A stretch of DNA of 64,000 nucleotides from Allosaccharopolyspora coralli (GTDB lineage: Bacteria; Actinomycetota; Actinomycetes; Mycobacteriales; Pseudonocardiaceae), in contig NZ_CP045929.1 in NCBI RefSeq assembly GCF_009664835.1, forward strand, positions 4,402,001-4,466,000. The letters run 5' to 3'. Below, piece by piece: positions 10,001 through 18,716 of the stretch (its first letter is position 1; each line of letters opens with the position of its first letter). Made by a program: the position numbers and the translations under genes. Under the pieces are notes generated by a model. The model saw nothing but the letters and a program-made list of their open reading frames with translations, was not told where the DNA came from and made no database searches.

Positions 10001-11589
10001 ATCGAGTCCAGCGGCGGGTTCGTCACCTGGGCGAACAGCTGCGTGAAGTAGTCGAACAGCTGCCGCGGGCGTTGCGAGAACGCCGCGAGCGGGGCGTCGT
10101 TACCCATCGAGCCCACGGGTTCCGCGCCCCCCTGGGCCATCGGCTTGAGCAACAGCCCCAGCTCTTCCTCGGTGTAGCCGAACATCTGCTGGCGCCGGAC
10201 CAGCGAGTCGTGCGAGGGCGTCTCCCGCTCCCGCACGGGCAGGTCCTCGAGGTGGACCATGCCGTCGTCCAGCCACTGCTGGTAGGGATGCTGGGTGGCG
10301 AGCTCGCCCTTGATCTCCTCGTCGTCGACGATCCGGCCCGCCTCGGTGTCGACGAGGAACATCCTGCCGGGCTGCAGCCGCCCCTTGCGCGCGATGCGGT
10401 CCTGGTCGATGTCGAGCACGCCGACCTCGCTGGCGAGCACCACCAGGCCGTCCTCGGTGACCCAGTACCGGCCCGGCCGCAGGCCGTTGCGGTCCAGCAC
10501 CGCCCCGATGCGCGCACCGTCGGTGAAGGTGACCAGCGCCGGGCCGTCCCACGGCTCCATGAGGTTGTTGTGGAACGCGTAGAACGCCCGCCGGTCGGGA
10601 TCCATCTCAGCGTGGTTCTCCCACGCCTCGGGGATCATCATCAGCACCGAGTGCGGCAGCGAGCGCCCGCCCAGGTGCAACAATTCCAGCACCTCGTCGA
10701 ACGTGGCCGAGTCGCTGGCGTCCGGCGTCGCGATCGGGTACAGCCGTCGGAGATCGCCCGGGATCAGGTCGGTGTCGAGCATGCTCTCGCGGGTGTGCAT
10801 CCAGTTGCGGTTCCCGCGCATCGTGTTGATCTCGCCGTTGTGCGCGATGTAGCGATACGGGTGCGCCAGCGGCCACGACGGGAACGTGTTGGTGGAGAAC
10901 CGGGAGTGCACGAGTGCGATGGCGCTGGCGAAGCGCTCGTCGGTCAGGTCCGGGTAGAACGCGTCGAGCTGCGGCCCGGTCAGCATTCCTTTGTAGACCA
11001 ACGTCCGCGCGGACAGGCTCGCGAAGTACACCTGCGCCTCGTGGCCGGAACGCTTGCGGACGCAGAACGCGCGCCGTTCCAGGCGCATCACGTCCGGCAC
11101 CGGCTCGCCGGCTTCGGCGAGGAACAGCTGACGGAACCGCGGCATCACCTCTCGGGCGGCGCGACCCGCGTACTCGGGCTCGGTCGGCAGCTCACGCCAC
11201 CCGAGCACCCGCAGGCCCTCCTCCTCGGCGACCCGCTCGATCGTGGCCACCGCCTTGGACAGCGCCCCGTCTTCGACCGGCAGGAATACGTTGCCTACCG
11301 CGTACGAGCCGGCGTCAGGCAGCTCGAAGGGCACGACCGCACGCAGGAACGCGTCCGGGATCTGGGTCAGCACACCGACGCCGTCGCCGGTGTCGGGGTC
11401 CGCGCCCTGGGCACCGCGGTGTTCCAGATTCCGCAGCGCCACGAGGGCATTGGCGACCGTGCGGTGACTCGGCTCGCCTGCCAGGTCCGCGACGAACGCA
11501 ACCCCGCACTCGTCGTGGTCATAGGCGGGGTCGTACAGCCCCTCGGCTCCGGGCCGCGTCTGACTTCTCACATGCTGGTATTGAGGCAT
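7036..11589 (-). CDS. gltB: Glutamate synthase, large (alpha) subunit
   Basis: A 1517-aa subunit, normal for the family. The N-terminal glutamine amidotransferase class II domain begins at Cys28 (DECGVAF) after a short propeptide that is usually cleaved. A central domain, an FMN-binding synthase domain and a C-terminal GXGXG beta-helix domain follow. The 3Fe-4S ligands are C1132, C1138 and C1143 ([12 protein letters not shown]). Ammonia released from glutamine is channelled to 2-oxoglutarate. It forms a two-gene operon with gltD. The promoter must lie in the 426-bp gap upstream (11590-12015). Confidence 0.97.
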   Translation of the reverse strand: MPQYQHVRSQTRPGAEGLYDPAYDHDECGVAFVADLAGEPSHRTVANALVALRNLEHRGAQGADPDTGDGVGVLTQIPDAFLRAVVPFELPDAGSYAVGNVFLPVEDGALSKAVATIERVAEEEGLRVLGWRELPTEPEYAGRAAREVMPRFRQLFLAEAGEPVPDVMRLERRAFCVRKRSGHEAQVYFASLSARTLVYKGMLTGPQLDAFYPDLTDERFASAIALVHSRFSTNTFPSWPLAHPYRYIAHNGEINTMRGNRNWMHTRESMLDTDLIPGDLRRLYPIATPDASDSATFDEVLELLHLGGRSLPHSVLMMIPEAWENHAEMDPDRRAFYAFHNNLMEPWDGPALVTFTDGARIGAVLDRNGLRPGRYWVTEDGLVVLASEVGVLDIDQDRIARKGRLQPGRMFLVDTEAGRIVDDEEIKGELATQHPYQQWLDDGMVHLEDLPVRERETPSHDSLVRRQQMFGYTEEELGLLLKPMAQGGAEPVGSMGNDAPLAAFSQRPRQLFDYFTQLFAQVTNPPLDSIREELVTSLTTHVGPEHNLLATDPAACHQLVLPFPVLDNDELAKLVHIDDDGDRPDLRSVTIGMTYPVDGGGTALRARLDEISAEVSAAVADGARIIVLSDRGADPGHAPIPSLLMTGAVHHHLVREKTRTQVGLVVEAGDVREVHHVALLVGYGAAAVNPYLAMASVEDLAERGHLAGTSAKKATGNLIKALGKGLRKTMSKMGVSTVASYTGAQIFEAVGVGEEIVDRCFTGTTTRVGGIDFDTLAREVQQRHRKTFPADGVTANHRALDVGGDYQWRREGDPHLFNPQTVFKLQHSTRSGQYEVFKEYTDSVNDQAEDLMTLRGLLGLREGVREPVPIEEVEPVSEIVKRFATGGISYGSISQEMHEVLAVAMNRLGGKSNTGEGGEDADRFTVDTNGDSRRSAIKQVASGRFGVTSEYLVNAEDLQIKIAQGAKPGEGGQLPGHKVYPWIADTRHSTPGVGLISPPPHHDIYSIEDIAQLIYDLKNANPRARVHVKLVSEVGVGTVAAGVSKAHADVVLISGHDGGTGASPLSSIKHAGAPWELGLAETQQTLLANGLRDRIVVQTDGQLKTGRDVVIAALLGAEEFGFATAPLVVSGCVMMRVCHLDTCPVGVATQNPQLRAKFDGRAEYIVRFFEFLAQEVREYLAALGFRSIAEAVGHAELLDVDAAARHWKTEGLDLSKVLHVPDMADDEPRHCTTEQDHGLEKALDNTLIQLCEGALGEGRPVRLEMPVRNVNRTVGTMLGSELTRCWGGQGLPDDTIDVTFTGSAGQSFGAFVPRGITLRLEGDANDYVGKGLSGGRLVVRPDEAASFAAEDNVIAGNVLLYGATGGELFVRGAVGERFCVRNSGAVAVVEGIGDHGCEYMTGGRAVILGEVGRNFAAGMSGGIAYVLDLAPQRVNAEMVDVDPLDESDRQFLHDRVRRHFEQTGSRVAHDLLADWDTAVERFAKVMPTDFKRVLAAKDSAQRDGRDVNEAIMEAAHG

Positions 11590-12015
11590 CGGTCCTCCCC
11601 GTCGCCGTTCCGCGAACTCGGCGAGGTGCGCTCTCTCGGCGCGAACCCGCCAGAGCCTTCCGGCTCCCGACGCCCTCGTTGGCCGGATCTCCAGCGACAG
11701 GACCGTTCGAGGCTCCGAAACCTCGAAGGACCAGCGACAACGACCTTAGCGACCTGAGGGCGCCCAAGATGTTCAGGCACTGACACCAGGATGCGCCGTT
11801 GCACTACGGTCAGTTCCGCGCACTCTACCGGCTACCCGGGGCGCGCACTACTCCCGAGTAGTCGGCATGTGTCACAGTTCGTCGTTCCCAATATGCGGGA
11901 AGGTCGCTCGTCCGTCGCGTCGATGCACGTCGGCGGATGCCGCAACCCGCCGTGCGGACACCACAGAGCTCACGAATGCTCAATCGGTCCAGCATGCCAG
12001 CACGAACTCACGGCC
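11590..12015. other. Gap upstream of gltB; no gene seen
   Basis: The reading frames here are shadows. The gap should hold the gltB promoter on the minus strand. At 11847-11862 there is an interrupted palindrome, ACTACTC-CC-GAGTAGT, which could be an operator. No regulator can be assigned to it. Confidence 0.4.
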
Positions 12016-12321
12016 CTAGTCGCCTGGTGCCACCGTGATGTGCCCGTACACCGTGATGGGTGTCCGCTGGTAGTGGCCGTGTACGGCTTGCTGGGTCCAG
12101 GACTCACTTTCCTCGGAGGTCTCTTCCGTGACCTCCGTGCCGAGCAGGTCCGCGAGGGTGGTCAGGTCCGCGAGGCTGTCGTTGATGTCGTCCCGGTAGA
12201 GCTGGCCCTCGATGGAACCGTCCAGGCTGCTCAGGCGCCAAGTGACCAGCGGCACGGGATGCTCGCGCAGGAACGCGGCCAGCACTTCGGCACGGTCGGC
12301 TTGAGCCGCTCGAATATCCAC
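12016..12321 (-). CDS. Small hypothetical protein
   Basis: A 101-aa acidic protein starting MDIRAAQADRAEVLAAF and ending ITVYGHITVAPGD. Composition and codon pattern look coding on this strand, with a compact amphipathic N-terminus and a beta-rich C-terminal half. No signal peptide, membrane segment or metal site is seen. I do not recognise the family. It follows gltB on the same strand but is separated from it by 426 bp, so it is probably its own unit. Confidence 0.6.
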   Translation of the reverse strand: MDIRAAQADRAEVLAAFLREHPVPLVTWRLSSLDGSIEGQLYRDDINDSLADLTTLADLLGTEVTEETSEESESWTQQAVHGHYQRTPITVYGHITVAPGD

Positions 12322-12467
12322 AACGCCGATGGTAAGTGGTCGCGTGGGCTAAGGGCTGTGGTCGGCCCACCGTCCCGACACTGTCCGCCGCCTACGCGAA
12401 CCGGCTGTGCGGAACCACCACCGCAGACCACAGACAGCGTCTGAGCTCGGGCATCCGGGGAAGCCCG

Positions 12468-12728
12468 TCAGAGCGGGTGGCTTCGGGCGTGGGCGGCGGC
12501 GATCGCGCGTGCCCAGGTAGCGACATCGCTGACTGCGTCGGCGCAGCGCGGGGCGGTGTGCCAGATCTCGACCAGGGCGGCGTGGGTGGCTGTCTCGGCG
12601 CTGGCGAGATCACCGGTGATGTCCAGCGCTGTGGCCAACATCGAGGGCGCGATGTCGTCGTAGAGCGCGGCGAAGGCCCCTATGTCGCCGTCGGCGACTT
12701 CGGCGAGCAACGCGGCCGTCGAGGGCAC
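12468..12728 (-). CDS. Short sigma-70 region-2-like protein
   Basis: An 86-aa protein (from GTG at 12728; an ATG at 12791 in the same frame is an alternative). It holds LLAEVADGDIGAFAALYDDI, the opening of region 2 of ECF sigma factors, and WHTAP plus WARAIAAAHARSH at the end, as in the core-binding helices. Region 4 is absent because the frame stops, so this is either a degraded ECF sigma factor or a stand-alone region-2 protein. No strong ribosome binding site supports either start. The downstream 140 bp do not restore a region 4 in any obvious frame. Confidence 0.55.
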   Translation of the reverse strand: MPSTAALLAEVADGDIGAFAALYDDIAPSMLATALDITGDLASAETATHAALVEIWHTAPRCADAVSDVATWARAIAAAHARSHPL

Positions 12729-13076
12729 GGTCCGCTCGCGGCGGTGTGATCGCGGGCGTCGCCGGGCTCGGGGTCCGGGACGAGGGAGCATCACTCGGAA
12801 TTGTGCGACAACCCGGACGTATCGCCGATATCGGCCCCGCCGGGCGCTGGAGGGAGGGGTGGCCCGGCAGGGCCGATCTGCGGACCGGGAGAGCGGCCCG
12901 GCTTCGCCCGGGGGGTCGCCTCCACATGCGGAGTGGAGGGTCGATCGTGGTGCGCCCGGGACTACTGGAACGCTTCCCGATTCGGGCATGGGCTCGTTCC
13001 CGTGCTCACACCCGGGACCGGGGCAGGCGGGGCTGGGAGAACCCGCCTGCCCCGGGGTGAATCGTGGCGGGAAGCC
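12729..13076. other. Gap between the sigma-like gene and the IniB-type gene
   Basis: No gene seen. It contains the 13018-13055 terminator hairpin and some further GC-rich dyads around 12890-12950. Confidence 0.4.
13018..13055 (-). terminator. Hairpin terminator after the IniB-type gene
   Basis: Perfect 14-bp arms, CCGGGGCAGGCGGG at 13018-13031 and its complement at 13042-13055, with a 10-nt loop. It lies 22 bp beyond the stop of the minus-strand gene. Confidence 0.75.
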
Positions 13077-13988
13077 TCAGAAGTCGAGTGCGCCGCCGGT
13101 GAGGTCGCCCGCGGTGTTCTCCAGGCCGCCGGTGACGTCCTCGACCGCGTTGACCGGGGCGGTCACACCGGTCTCGGGCATCACACCCTCGAGGGCACCG
13201 TCGACCGGCAGCTCACCGGTGACGTCCTCGACCGTGCCGGTCACACCACCGGTCACACCACCGAGGTCCTGCAACCCCCCGGTGACATCCCCGGCGCCGG
13301 CGAGGTCGCCGACCGTGCCCATGACGTCGCCGCCCTGGACAGTGTCGGTCACGCCGCCCACGACGTCGTTGACGCCACCGAGGTCCTGCAGGCCGCCGGT
13401 GACGTCGCCACCCTCGACCGCGCCCTGCACGCCACCGACCACGTCGGTCACGCCGTTGCCGGCCACGTTGCCCACGTTGACGTCGCCCGGCTGGATGTCG
13501 CCGACCAGCCCGTCGACAGCGAACTCGTTGCCCGAGCCGACCTCGTTGCCCGAGCCGACGTTCTGCTCGGTGTTCTCGGTGTTGTCGATGTCGGTGTTGG
13601 TCGTCTCCTCCGACTGGCTCGCCACGGGACGCATCGTCTCGTCGACGTCACCGGCCGCGGAGAAAATCTCAGGGGTAGGCACGTTGAATTCCCTCTCGTT
13701 CGCGTCGTCTGCCTCGAGTGGCGTCTCGAGTGGCATCGGGTAGCTCAACGCCACGTGCTGGCTACCGGCGAGGGTGTCCAGGCCGGGCTGCACGGCCCGC
13801 GCATAGGCCTCGACCGCCTCGACCGGGGCTTGGTCGATCACCAGGCCCACGGCCTGTGCGAGATCAGGGGCCGACAGCTGCTCGAGCCCGACCGCCCGCA
13901 AGGACCCGTCCGGGTCGGCGGCGAACGCCGAAGCAGCCTGATCGTCGGCGACGAGCTTGGTCAAGAACTCGTGCACCGTCAGGGCCAT
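13077..13988 (-). CDS. IniB N-terminal domain protein with glycine/valine-rich repeats
   Basis: A 303-aa protein. Residues 1-50 (TVHEFLTKLVADDQAASAFA…LRAVGLEQLSAPDL) match the N-terminal domain of mycobacterial IniB-like proteins, whose genes respond to cell-wall damage. The rest is acidic, then low-complexity with repeats such as GDVTGGLQDLGG (twice) and many D-V-x-G turns, likely extended or surface-associated. There is no signal peptide, as in IniB. The ATG at 13988 has GGGAG just upstream. Neither iniA nor iniC dynamin-like genes are next to it, so it differs from the iniBAC operon. Confidence 0.8.
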   Translation of the reverse strand: MALTVHEFLTKLVADDQAASAFAADPDGSLRAVGLEQLSAPDLAQAVGLVIDQAPVEAVEAYARAVQPGLDTLAGSQHVALSYPMPLETPLEADDANEREFNVPTPEIFSAAGDVDETMRPVASQSEETTNTDIDNTENTEQNVGSGNEVGSGNEFAVDGLVGDIQPGDVNVGNVAGNGVTDVVGGVQGAVEGGDVTGGLQDLGGVNDVVGGVTDTVQGGDVMGTVGDLAGAGDVTGGLQDLGGVTGGVTGTVEDVTGELPVDGALEGVMPETGVTAPVNAVEDVTGGLENTAGDLTGGALDF

Positions 13989-14470
13989 GCCGTCTCCCGT
14001 GTCGTGCCAGTACCGGGCGTTGTCGCTACACCAGCGATACTAAGAATTCAGCGGCCCACCCGGATCGGGGACATTCCCCCATCCCACGATTCTCTATTAG
14101 GGGAAATGCGCGCTCGGCGCCCAAACCCGCTGCACAGGAACCCGGAACCCGTCGGGAACACGTCCACTCTGAACAATTCAGATGACGCAGCACACGTTAC
14201 CGTCCGGTAAGATACGAAAAATCTACTGCACGGACCAAACCACGAGCAAGCCCGCTACGAACACGGACCAGCGATACTCTCGAATTGTGGTTGGTATCAC
14301 TGCGGGGATAGTGAACGCACTCGACTTTCTCGGGAAACGACGGGTTTCGCAGAGCTCGTCGTTGATCAAAGCCCGCTGACCCGACTCGGGATCGAGTTCG
14401 CACCGAGCGAAGGCTCGTTGAGGTCGTGCTCCACCCGAAACGGTGAGCACCCTGCTTCGCGCCTGCTCGA
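13989..14470. other. Gap of 482 bp upstream of the IniB-type gene
   Basis: Locally more AT-rich than its surroundings (about 14180-14350). It should carry the promoter of the minus-strand IniB-type gene and the 3' end of the GNAT gene. Short frames here lack support. I see no RNA gene. Confidence 0.4.
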
Positions 14471-15052
14471 TCATGCTCGACGCAGGTCACGCCGCATCAC
14501 CAGACGTGGCATCCCACCTGCCACGGCATCGGTCGTGCCCACCACCCGGAAATCGGCCTGTTCGAACATCGCTCTCGTCCCGACGAATGCCATGGTCAGG
14601 TCCATCCGCTCCGGTGGGTCGACGGGGTACGACTCCACCGCCGGGGCACCGTGCGCGGCGGCGTAGGCGACCGCGCCTTCGAGCAGTGGTGCCGTCACGC
14701 CTTGGCGACGACGACCGGGACGGACGATGACACAGACGACGCTCCAGACAGGCAGGTCGTCGAGGGGACGGATCAACCGCGAGCGGCTCAGCCGCGTGAT
14801 TTCCGAGCGTGGCCCGATGTTGCACCACCCGACCGGCTCACCGTCCCGGTACGTCACCACCCCGGGTGGAGGGTCACGCTCGCACAGCCGACGCATCGCC
14901 TGCTCGCGGCTGCCGTCGCCGAGGTGTTCGATCTCGGCGGACTGCAAACGGTGAGACAGGCACCAACAATGGTTGCTCCGGCGAGCGCGATTGACGACAT
15001 CAGCGAAGTCCTCGAAGCGCTCGGGCGTCAGCGGACGCGTCTCCCACTCCAT
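14471..15052 (-). CDS. GNAT-family N-acetyltransferase
   Basis: A 193-aa protein with the GNAT fold. The acetyl-CoA-binding loop is RPGRRRQGVTAPLLEGAV after VWSVVCVIV, and a C-terminal MFEQADFRVVG strand-helix follows as in the family. The N-terminal NHCWCLSHR stretch is seen in a subset of actinobacterial GNATs. The substrate is unknown. It is divergent from the TfoX-like gene with a 128-bp gap. Confidence 0.85.
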   Translation of the reverse strand: MEWETRPLTPERFEDFADVVNRARRSNHCWCLSHRLQSAEIEHLGDGSREQAMRRLCERDPPPGVVTYRDGEPVGWCNIGPRSEITRLSRSRLIRPLDDLPVWSVVCVIVRPGRRRQGVTAPLLEGAVAYAAAHGAPAVESYPVDPPERMDLTMAFVGTRAMFEQADFRVVGTTDAVAGGMPRLVMRRDLRRA

Positions 15053-15180
15053 GAAGCAAGCTCACCACAGCCGACCGACAACGAGTCGCCATTGTGACCC
15101 GGGCGTTTCCTGATCGCTGAGCTTCGTCGTGCTGAACAACTGGGGAACGCCGTACCCGCTGGTCCACTACGCTCTGACGG

Positions 15181-15513
15181 GTGGCCCACGACGAGGACTC
15201 GGCGAATCGGGTCCGTGAGGTGATCGGAGCAGAGCCGGACCTGACGGAGAAGCGAATGTTCGGCGGGTTGGCATTCCTCCTCAACGGAAACATGGCGGTC
15301 GCCGTCGGCAGCGAAGGAGACATCATGGTTCACGTCGCCCCGGACACGTCGGACGAGCTGACCGAGTCCGGGGAGGCGGATCCGGTCGTCATGCGCGGTC
15401 GACCGATGCGAGGGTGGGTCCAGGTCGGGCCGGAGCGCCTTCACACCCGGAAGCAGCTGGCCCGCTGGGTGTCCCTGGGTCTCGGATATACGCGGTCCCT
15501 GCCGCCGAAATAG
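15181..15513 (+). CDS. TfoX N-terminal domain protein
   Basis: A 110-aa protein from GTG at 15181. The KRMFGGLAFLLNGNMAV segment is diagnostic for the TfoX-N domain, first known from the competence regulator Sxy/TfoX. The C-terminal TfoX domain is absent, as is usual in stand-alone actinobacterial members, so a competence role should not be assumed. It ends with a WVSLGLGYTRSLP tail common in these proteins. Confidence 0.85.
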   Translation: MAHDEDSANRVREVIGAEPDLTEKRMFGGLAFLLNGNMAVAVGSEGDIMVHVAPDTSDELTESGEADPVVMRGRPMRGWVQVGPERLHTRKQLARWVSLGLGYTRSLPPK

Positions 15514-15897
15514 CGTTCAGCGGACGATGTCGAGGAATCTCCTTCTCACGCGAGGCGGGCACTGAGCGCGGCGAGCCGATTTTCGCCCGGCCACTGAGCC
15601 GATCCGCTCGGCAAGCACGCCGATGATGCCGCCGCGGTGTCGGTTTGGCTGGTTGGCTCCGGGGACCGCAGCAGACCCGGACACCGGGCCCACGAGTTCA
15701 CCGTGCACGACAGGCGTGAGCCTTTTTGGTGGCTCCAGCAACCAAAAAGACTCACGGCGGAATGTAGCGGCTCCGGACGAGCGCCTGCGGGCACGTATTG
15801 GCCACAGACACCCGTAGAGAGCGGAACAGGGTCGGACACAGCCGGGGAGCACGAAAAACACCCCCTGGCCTGTCTGTGCAGGTCAGGGGGTGTTCTT
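15514..15897. other. Chromosomal flank of attL
   Basis: No gene seen. It contains the 15715-15756 hairpin, the motif CGTATTGGCCACAGAC (from 15794) and a second hairpin at 15862-15889 that matches the terminator of tRNA-Tyr at 46811-46838. From about 15794 on it resembles the sequence between int and attR. Confidence 0.6.
15715..15756. terminator. Hairpin related to the one at 5446
   Basis: Arms at 15715-15730 and 15741-15756 pair with one mismatch around the same CCTTTTTGGT core, with a 10-nt loop. The arm is nearly identical to that at 5446-5461, while the loop differs. It lies about 200 bp after the TfoX-like gene and left of attL. A bidirectional terminator is likely. Confidence 0.65.
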
Positions 15898-15954
15898 GCT
15901 GGTGTGCCAGGTAGAGGATTCGAACCTCTGAAGGCAATGCCGGCTGATTTACAG
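15898..15954. repeat. attL, with 50-nt fragment of tRNA-Tyr 3' end
   Basis: It is identical to 46847-46903 over 57 bp. Positions 15905-15954 are the 3' 50 nt of tRNA-Tyr on the minus strand (anticodon loop, variable arm, T arm, acceptor). The identity stops within the anticodon stem, where the rest of the tRNA is missing, so no functional tRNA is made here. Confidence 0.93.
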
Positions 15955-16291
15955 GCTCACGGTCCGCCCTGTTTCATCGCGCTCTGACCTGCAGGAATAT
16001 GTGCCAGCCGATCTCTGGTGGTCGCGGGTGGCCACGCATTGGCCACATGAGGACCAGAACATCCGCTATTCGTCATGCCGCGCTCACCTTTAGGTGACGA
16101 AGACCGCTCAGGTTTGTCAGAACTCGTGTCTCCGGTCCGACCAAGCGGACAATTACCCTGAATAGGTCCGCAATCAGACCGCTGACCCGCGAAGACGGTG
16201 CGGTCGATCTCAACTTCTCCGAGTATTGGCCACAGACGGCGTGGCGCTTGCTACCGTGCTCAAGCTGTGACCATCCGACGGGGGAGGCTTT
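15955..16291. other. Left end of the element; candidate integrase arm sites
   Basis: No gene seen. Two copies of an ATTGGCCACA-type motif occur at 16038 and 16224, matching the one left of attL (15797), with a variant, ATTGTCCACA, before attR (46746). They may be integrase or excisionase arm sites. A GGGGGAGG ribosome binding site for the first cassette gene is at its end. Confidence 0.45.
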
Positions 16292-16669
16292 GTGGTCGAC
16301 GGCTACCACGTCAGCATGGAGAAGCTGACTCGGCTGATCAACGATCTGGATCGTGCTGCCGACGACATCACCGCAGCGAACAAGGCGTTGAGCAATGCGA
16401 AAGGCCATGACCTGGGAACGCCCGGTATCGACACTGCCAGCGAGGAGTTTCGGGACACATGGTCGGACGGGATCAGCAAGATCTCCGAAGGAGCCAAGGC
16501 GACCAGCGATGCTCTCGGTGTCGCCCGGTCCACCTACGCCAAGCTCGAGAACGAGGTCGCGAGTCTCGTCGCTGCTGCGGGCGAGGCCTCGCAGGCGCCG
16601 ACGGGCGGAAGTCAGGCGGGAGCCGGGGAGGGGCAGTCGTCGCATATCGAGCAACGCCTGTCCGGGTAG
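16292..16669 (+). CDS. Small helical protein, WXG100-like (possible type VII secretion substrate)
   Basis: A 125-aa protein from GTG at 16292, with GGGGGAGG about 5 nt upstream. It is almost all helix-forming, with a central turn FRDTWSDGISK that resembles the W-x-G turn of ESX substrates but is W-x-x-G here. The C-terminal 25 residues are glycine/serine-rich. It is followed at 101 bp by a larger protein with a true WEG motif. No ESX secretion ATPase is present in the window, so export would need a system elsewhere. The role is inferred from context. Confidence 0.7.
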   Translation: MVDGYHVSMEKLTRLINDLDRAADDITAANKALSNAKGHDLGTPGIDTASEEFRDTWSDGISKISEGAKATSDALGVARSTYAKLENEVASLVAAAGEASQAPTGGSQAGAGEGQSSHIEQRLSG

Positions 16670-16770
16670 TGGAGGCATCTTCAACCCGGATGACCAGATC
16701 ACCCGGGCTGCGCGCGAATGCGTGACGTGCGACGGCGACAGCAACAACTGACAGGACTAGGACATCGCGG

Positions 16771-18093
16771 ATGGCTGGAACCGCCGAGTACCCGGCGTTA
16801 GGGTTCGATCCCGCCCCCGGCACCGTGACCACGGTGGAGTCCGTGGCCGCGGATCTTCAGCGGGTGGCGACCAAGATGGGGAATGCTCACGAAGCTCTGG
16901 GGAAGATCGGTCACCAGGACGGAATGTGGGAAGGGAAGGCCGCAGAGGCGTTCCTGGGCAGTGTGGGCGAGCTGCCGAAATACCTGGATCAAGCGCACCG
17001 CTCGCTCGGCGGTGCCTCGAAGACACTGACCCAGTGGTCGCACAACCTGAGCTCGATGCAGCAGAAGGCCCAGCACTACGAGGCCGAGGCCGCTGCCGCT
17101 AAACAGCACGTCCGTCAGGCTGAATCGAACCCAGATCTGGGATTGGCCGGACAGCACTTCCCCGACCAGGCATCCTTGCAAGCGGCTGAGCAGAAGCTGA
17201 CGGCCGCTCAATCAGCAGTCAACAAGGCCAATGCCGACCTCGAAGCGATTGTCGAGCAGGCCAAGCGTCTCTTGCAGCAACACGACGATGTGGCCAAAGA
17301 CGTCGAAGACGCGTTACGGCGTGCAGCCGACGAAGCTCCCGACAAGCCCGGACTACTGGAACGCCTCAGCAACGCCCTCGAACAGCTCGGAGAGAGCATC
17401 AGCGAGGCAGCGGACAAGGCATGGCAATGGGTCCAAGACCACGCCGACGAACTCAAACAAGTCGGCGACGTGCTCAGCACGGTCGGGACCGTGCTCGGTG
17501 TCGTCGCGCTGGCTACATCGTGGATACCCGGAGTAAACGCTGTCACCGCTGGAGCCGCGATGACGGTCAGTGCCGCGGCGTTGGGCGTCAACGCACTCGC
17601 CAAGGCAGGTGGAGCTGATGTGTCCTGGGGGAAAATCGCCACCGACGCTGTCGGCGTCATCCCCGGTGGCCGCATCCTCGCGGGCGCCAAGAACGCAGCT
17701 TCACAGGTGGCAAAAACAAGCGTAGCCGCGCAAGGGACAGGTAAGGCAGCGAAAGCGAGCCAAGCTCTGACGGGGACGGGCAAGGTGACGACCGAGTCGA
17801 AGGCACTGAGGCACGTTACCGGAGTCAACGGGAAGGTTGACATCACCCCAACCACGATGGCGGATCTTAAGGCAAGTCCGAAAGAAGCGATCGACAACGC
17901 TGCAGCTTTCACCCACGGGAAATCGGTCGACTTGTTCAACAAGCTCACGAGAATGGACATTAAGGATCCGTTTTCCAATGCCGGCATCGCAGCCGGTGCC
18001 GGTACTGAGGCGGTCAAGAAGGTTGCCACGGCCGAAGCTGTCGATTACGGGTCTGGCCAGGTGGAATCCCGGATCCAGCAGAAGATCGGATGA
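16771..18093 (+). CDS. WXG-domain protein with C-terminal hydrophobic region (possible T7SS effector)
   Basis: A 440-aa protein. Residues 20-110 are a WXG-type helical hairpin (DGMWEGKAAEAFLGSV is the turn). Residues 150-230 are coiled coil, and 240-310 are glycine/alanine-rich and hydrophobic (VLGVVALATSW, AAMTVSAAALGVNALAKAGG), as in pore-forming or linker parts of polymorphic toxins. The last 130 residues do not match a toxin I know and could be a small unknown domain. The gene overlaps the next one by 4 bp (ATGA), so the two are co-translated. A secreted effector or a self-exclusion factor are both possible. Confidence 0.7.
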   Translation: MAGTAEYPALGFDPAPGTVTTVESVAADLQRVATKMGNAHEALGKIGHQDGMWEGKAAEAFLGSVGELPKYLDQAHRSLGGASKTLTQWSHNLSSMQQKAQHYEAEAAAAKQHVRQAESNPDLGLAGQHFPDQASLQAAEQKLTAAQSAVNKANADLEAIVEQAKRLLQQHDDVAKDVEDALRRAADEAPDKPGLLERLSNALEQLGESISEAADKAWQWVQDHADELKQVGDVLSTVGTVLGVVALATSWIPGVNAVTAGAAMTVSAAALGVNALAKAGGADVSWGKIATDAVGVIPGGRILAGAKNAASQVAKTSVAAQGTGKAAKASQALTGTGKVTTESKALRHVTGVNGKVDITPTTMADLKASPKEAIDNAAAFTHGKSVDLFNKLTRMDIKDPFSNAGIAAGAGTEAVKKVATAEAVDYGSGQVESRIQQKIG

Positions 18094-18716
18094 TCATGAG
18101 CAACAAAAGGACAAGCGCTCAAGTGCTGGCACGTGAACAGCAGAGAGCAGCGCTCCGGCAATGGGGCCAAGGCAGCTGGGCAGACCGCTGTGAGGCCATC
18201 TCCTTCCATCGCCAGCGTTTCGACCTACAGGAGTTCACTGGCCGAGGGGAGTTTGGCACGAAACCCCTGTGGTATAGAGTTCTCTGGGTTGCCCAGCTTG
18301 TCGTACTCTTTCCTGTGTGGTTTCTCTACGGCTGGATTCGGCAAGGCCTTGATGACGCTGGGGTGACCAAACCGCCCGCGAAGAAGGGAATCACTCCCGG
18401 TGTCGTCTCGGTAGTTGGTTCGACGCAGAACCCAGCCTCTACGGCGGTTATTGACACGGTCAAGCGGGCCTCTCGTGACCTGTGGATCGTCTTTTCGAAT
18501 TCACGCTTGGCGGTGCTCGTGATGAATGACAAAGATTCTCCGCCGCAGGTGATTTGGCAGACCGATGAGAGTGCAGACGTTCGGTTCCACCATGCTGCGG
18601 TAAACAGCATCGAAATCACCTGGCGCGACCGGAACCGTGTCCTTTTTTGTCCCACTATCGACGAACGCGAGGTTGTCACTCGTTTCGTCAAGTCCACGTG
18701 GAACGATCAGCGGTGA
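18090..18716 (+). CDS. Membrane-anchored hypothetical protein of the WXG cassette
   Basis: A 208-aa protein beginning at the ATG overlapping the previous stop (a second ATG at 18096 is in frame). One or two membrane segments occur at about residues 70-90 (WVAQLVVLFPVWFLYGW). The C-terminal half is a soluble beta-rich domain with VLVMNDK and VIWQTDESADV. I do not recognise the family. Coupling on both sides (ATGA and GTGA overlaps) shows it works with its neighbours, perhaps as an immunity or targeting partner of the WXG protein. Confidence 0.7.
   Translation: MIMSNKRTSAQVLAREQQRAALRQWGQGSWADRCEAISFHRQRFDLQEFTGRGEFGTKPLWYRVLWVAQLVVLFPVWFLYGWIRQGLDDAGVTKPPAKKGITPGVVSVVGSTQNPASTAVIDTVKRASRDLWIVFSNSRLAVLVMNDKDSPPQVIWQTDESADVRFHHAAVNSIEITWRDRNRVLFCPTIDEREVVTRFVKSTWNDQR

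Noticed and set aside
6970-11757. 1595-aa open frame on the plus strand
   Set aside because: It lies opposite gltB and reads as arginine/histidine/valine-rich low-similarity sequence, a typical shadow of a high-GC gene.
15905-15954. Functional second tRNA-Tyr
   Set aside because: Only the 3' 50 nt are present; the acceptor 5' arm and D arm are missing.
16073-16747. 224-aa minus-strand frame at the left end of the element
   Set aside because: It runs antisense to the first WXG-cassette gene, and that gene has a clear ribosome binding site.
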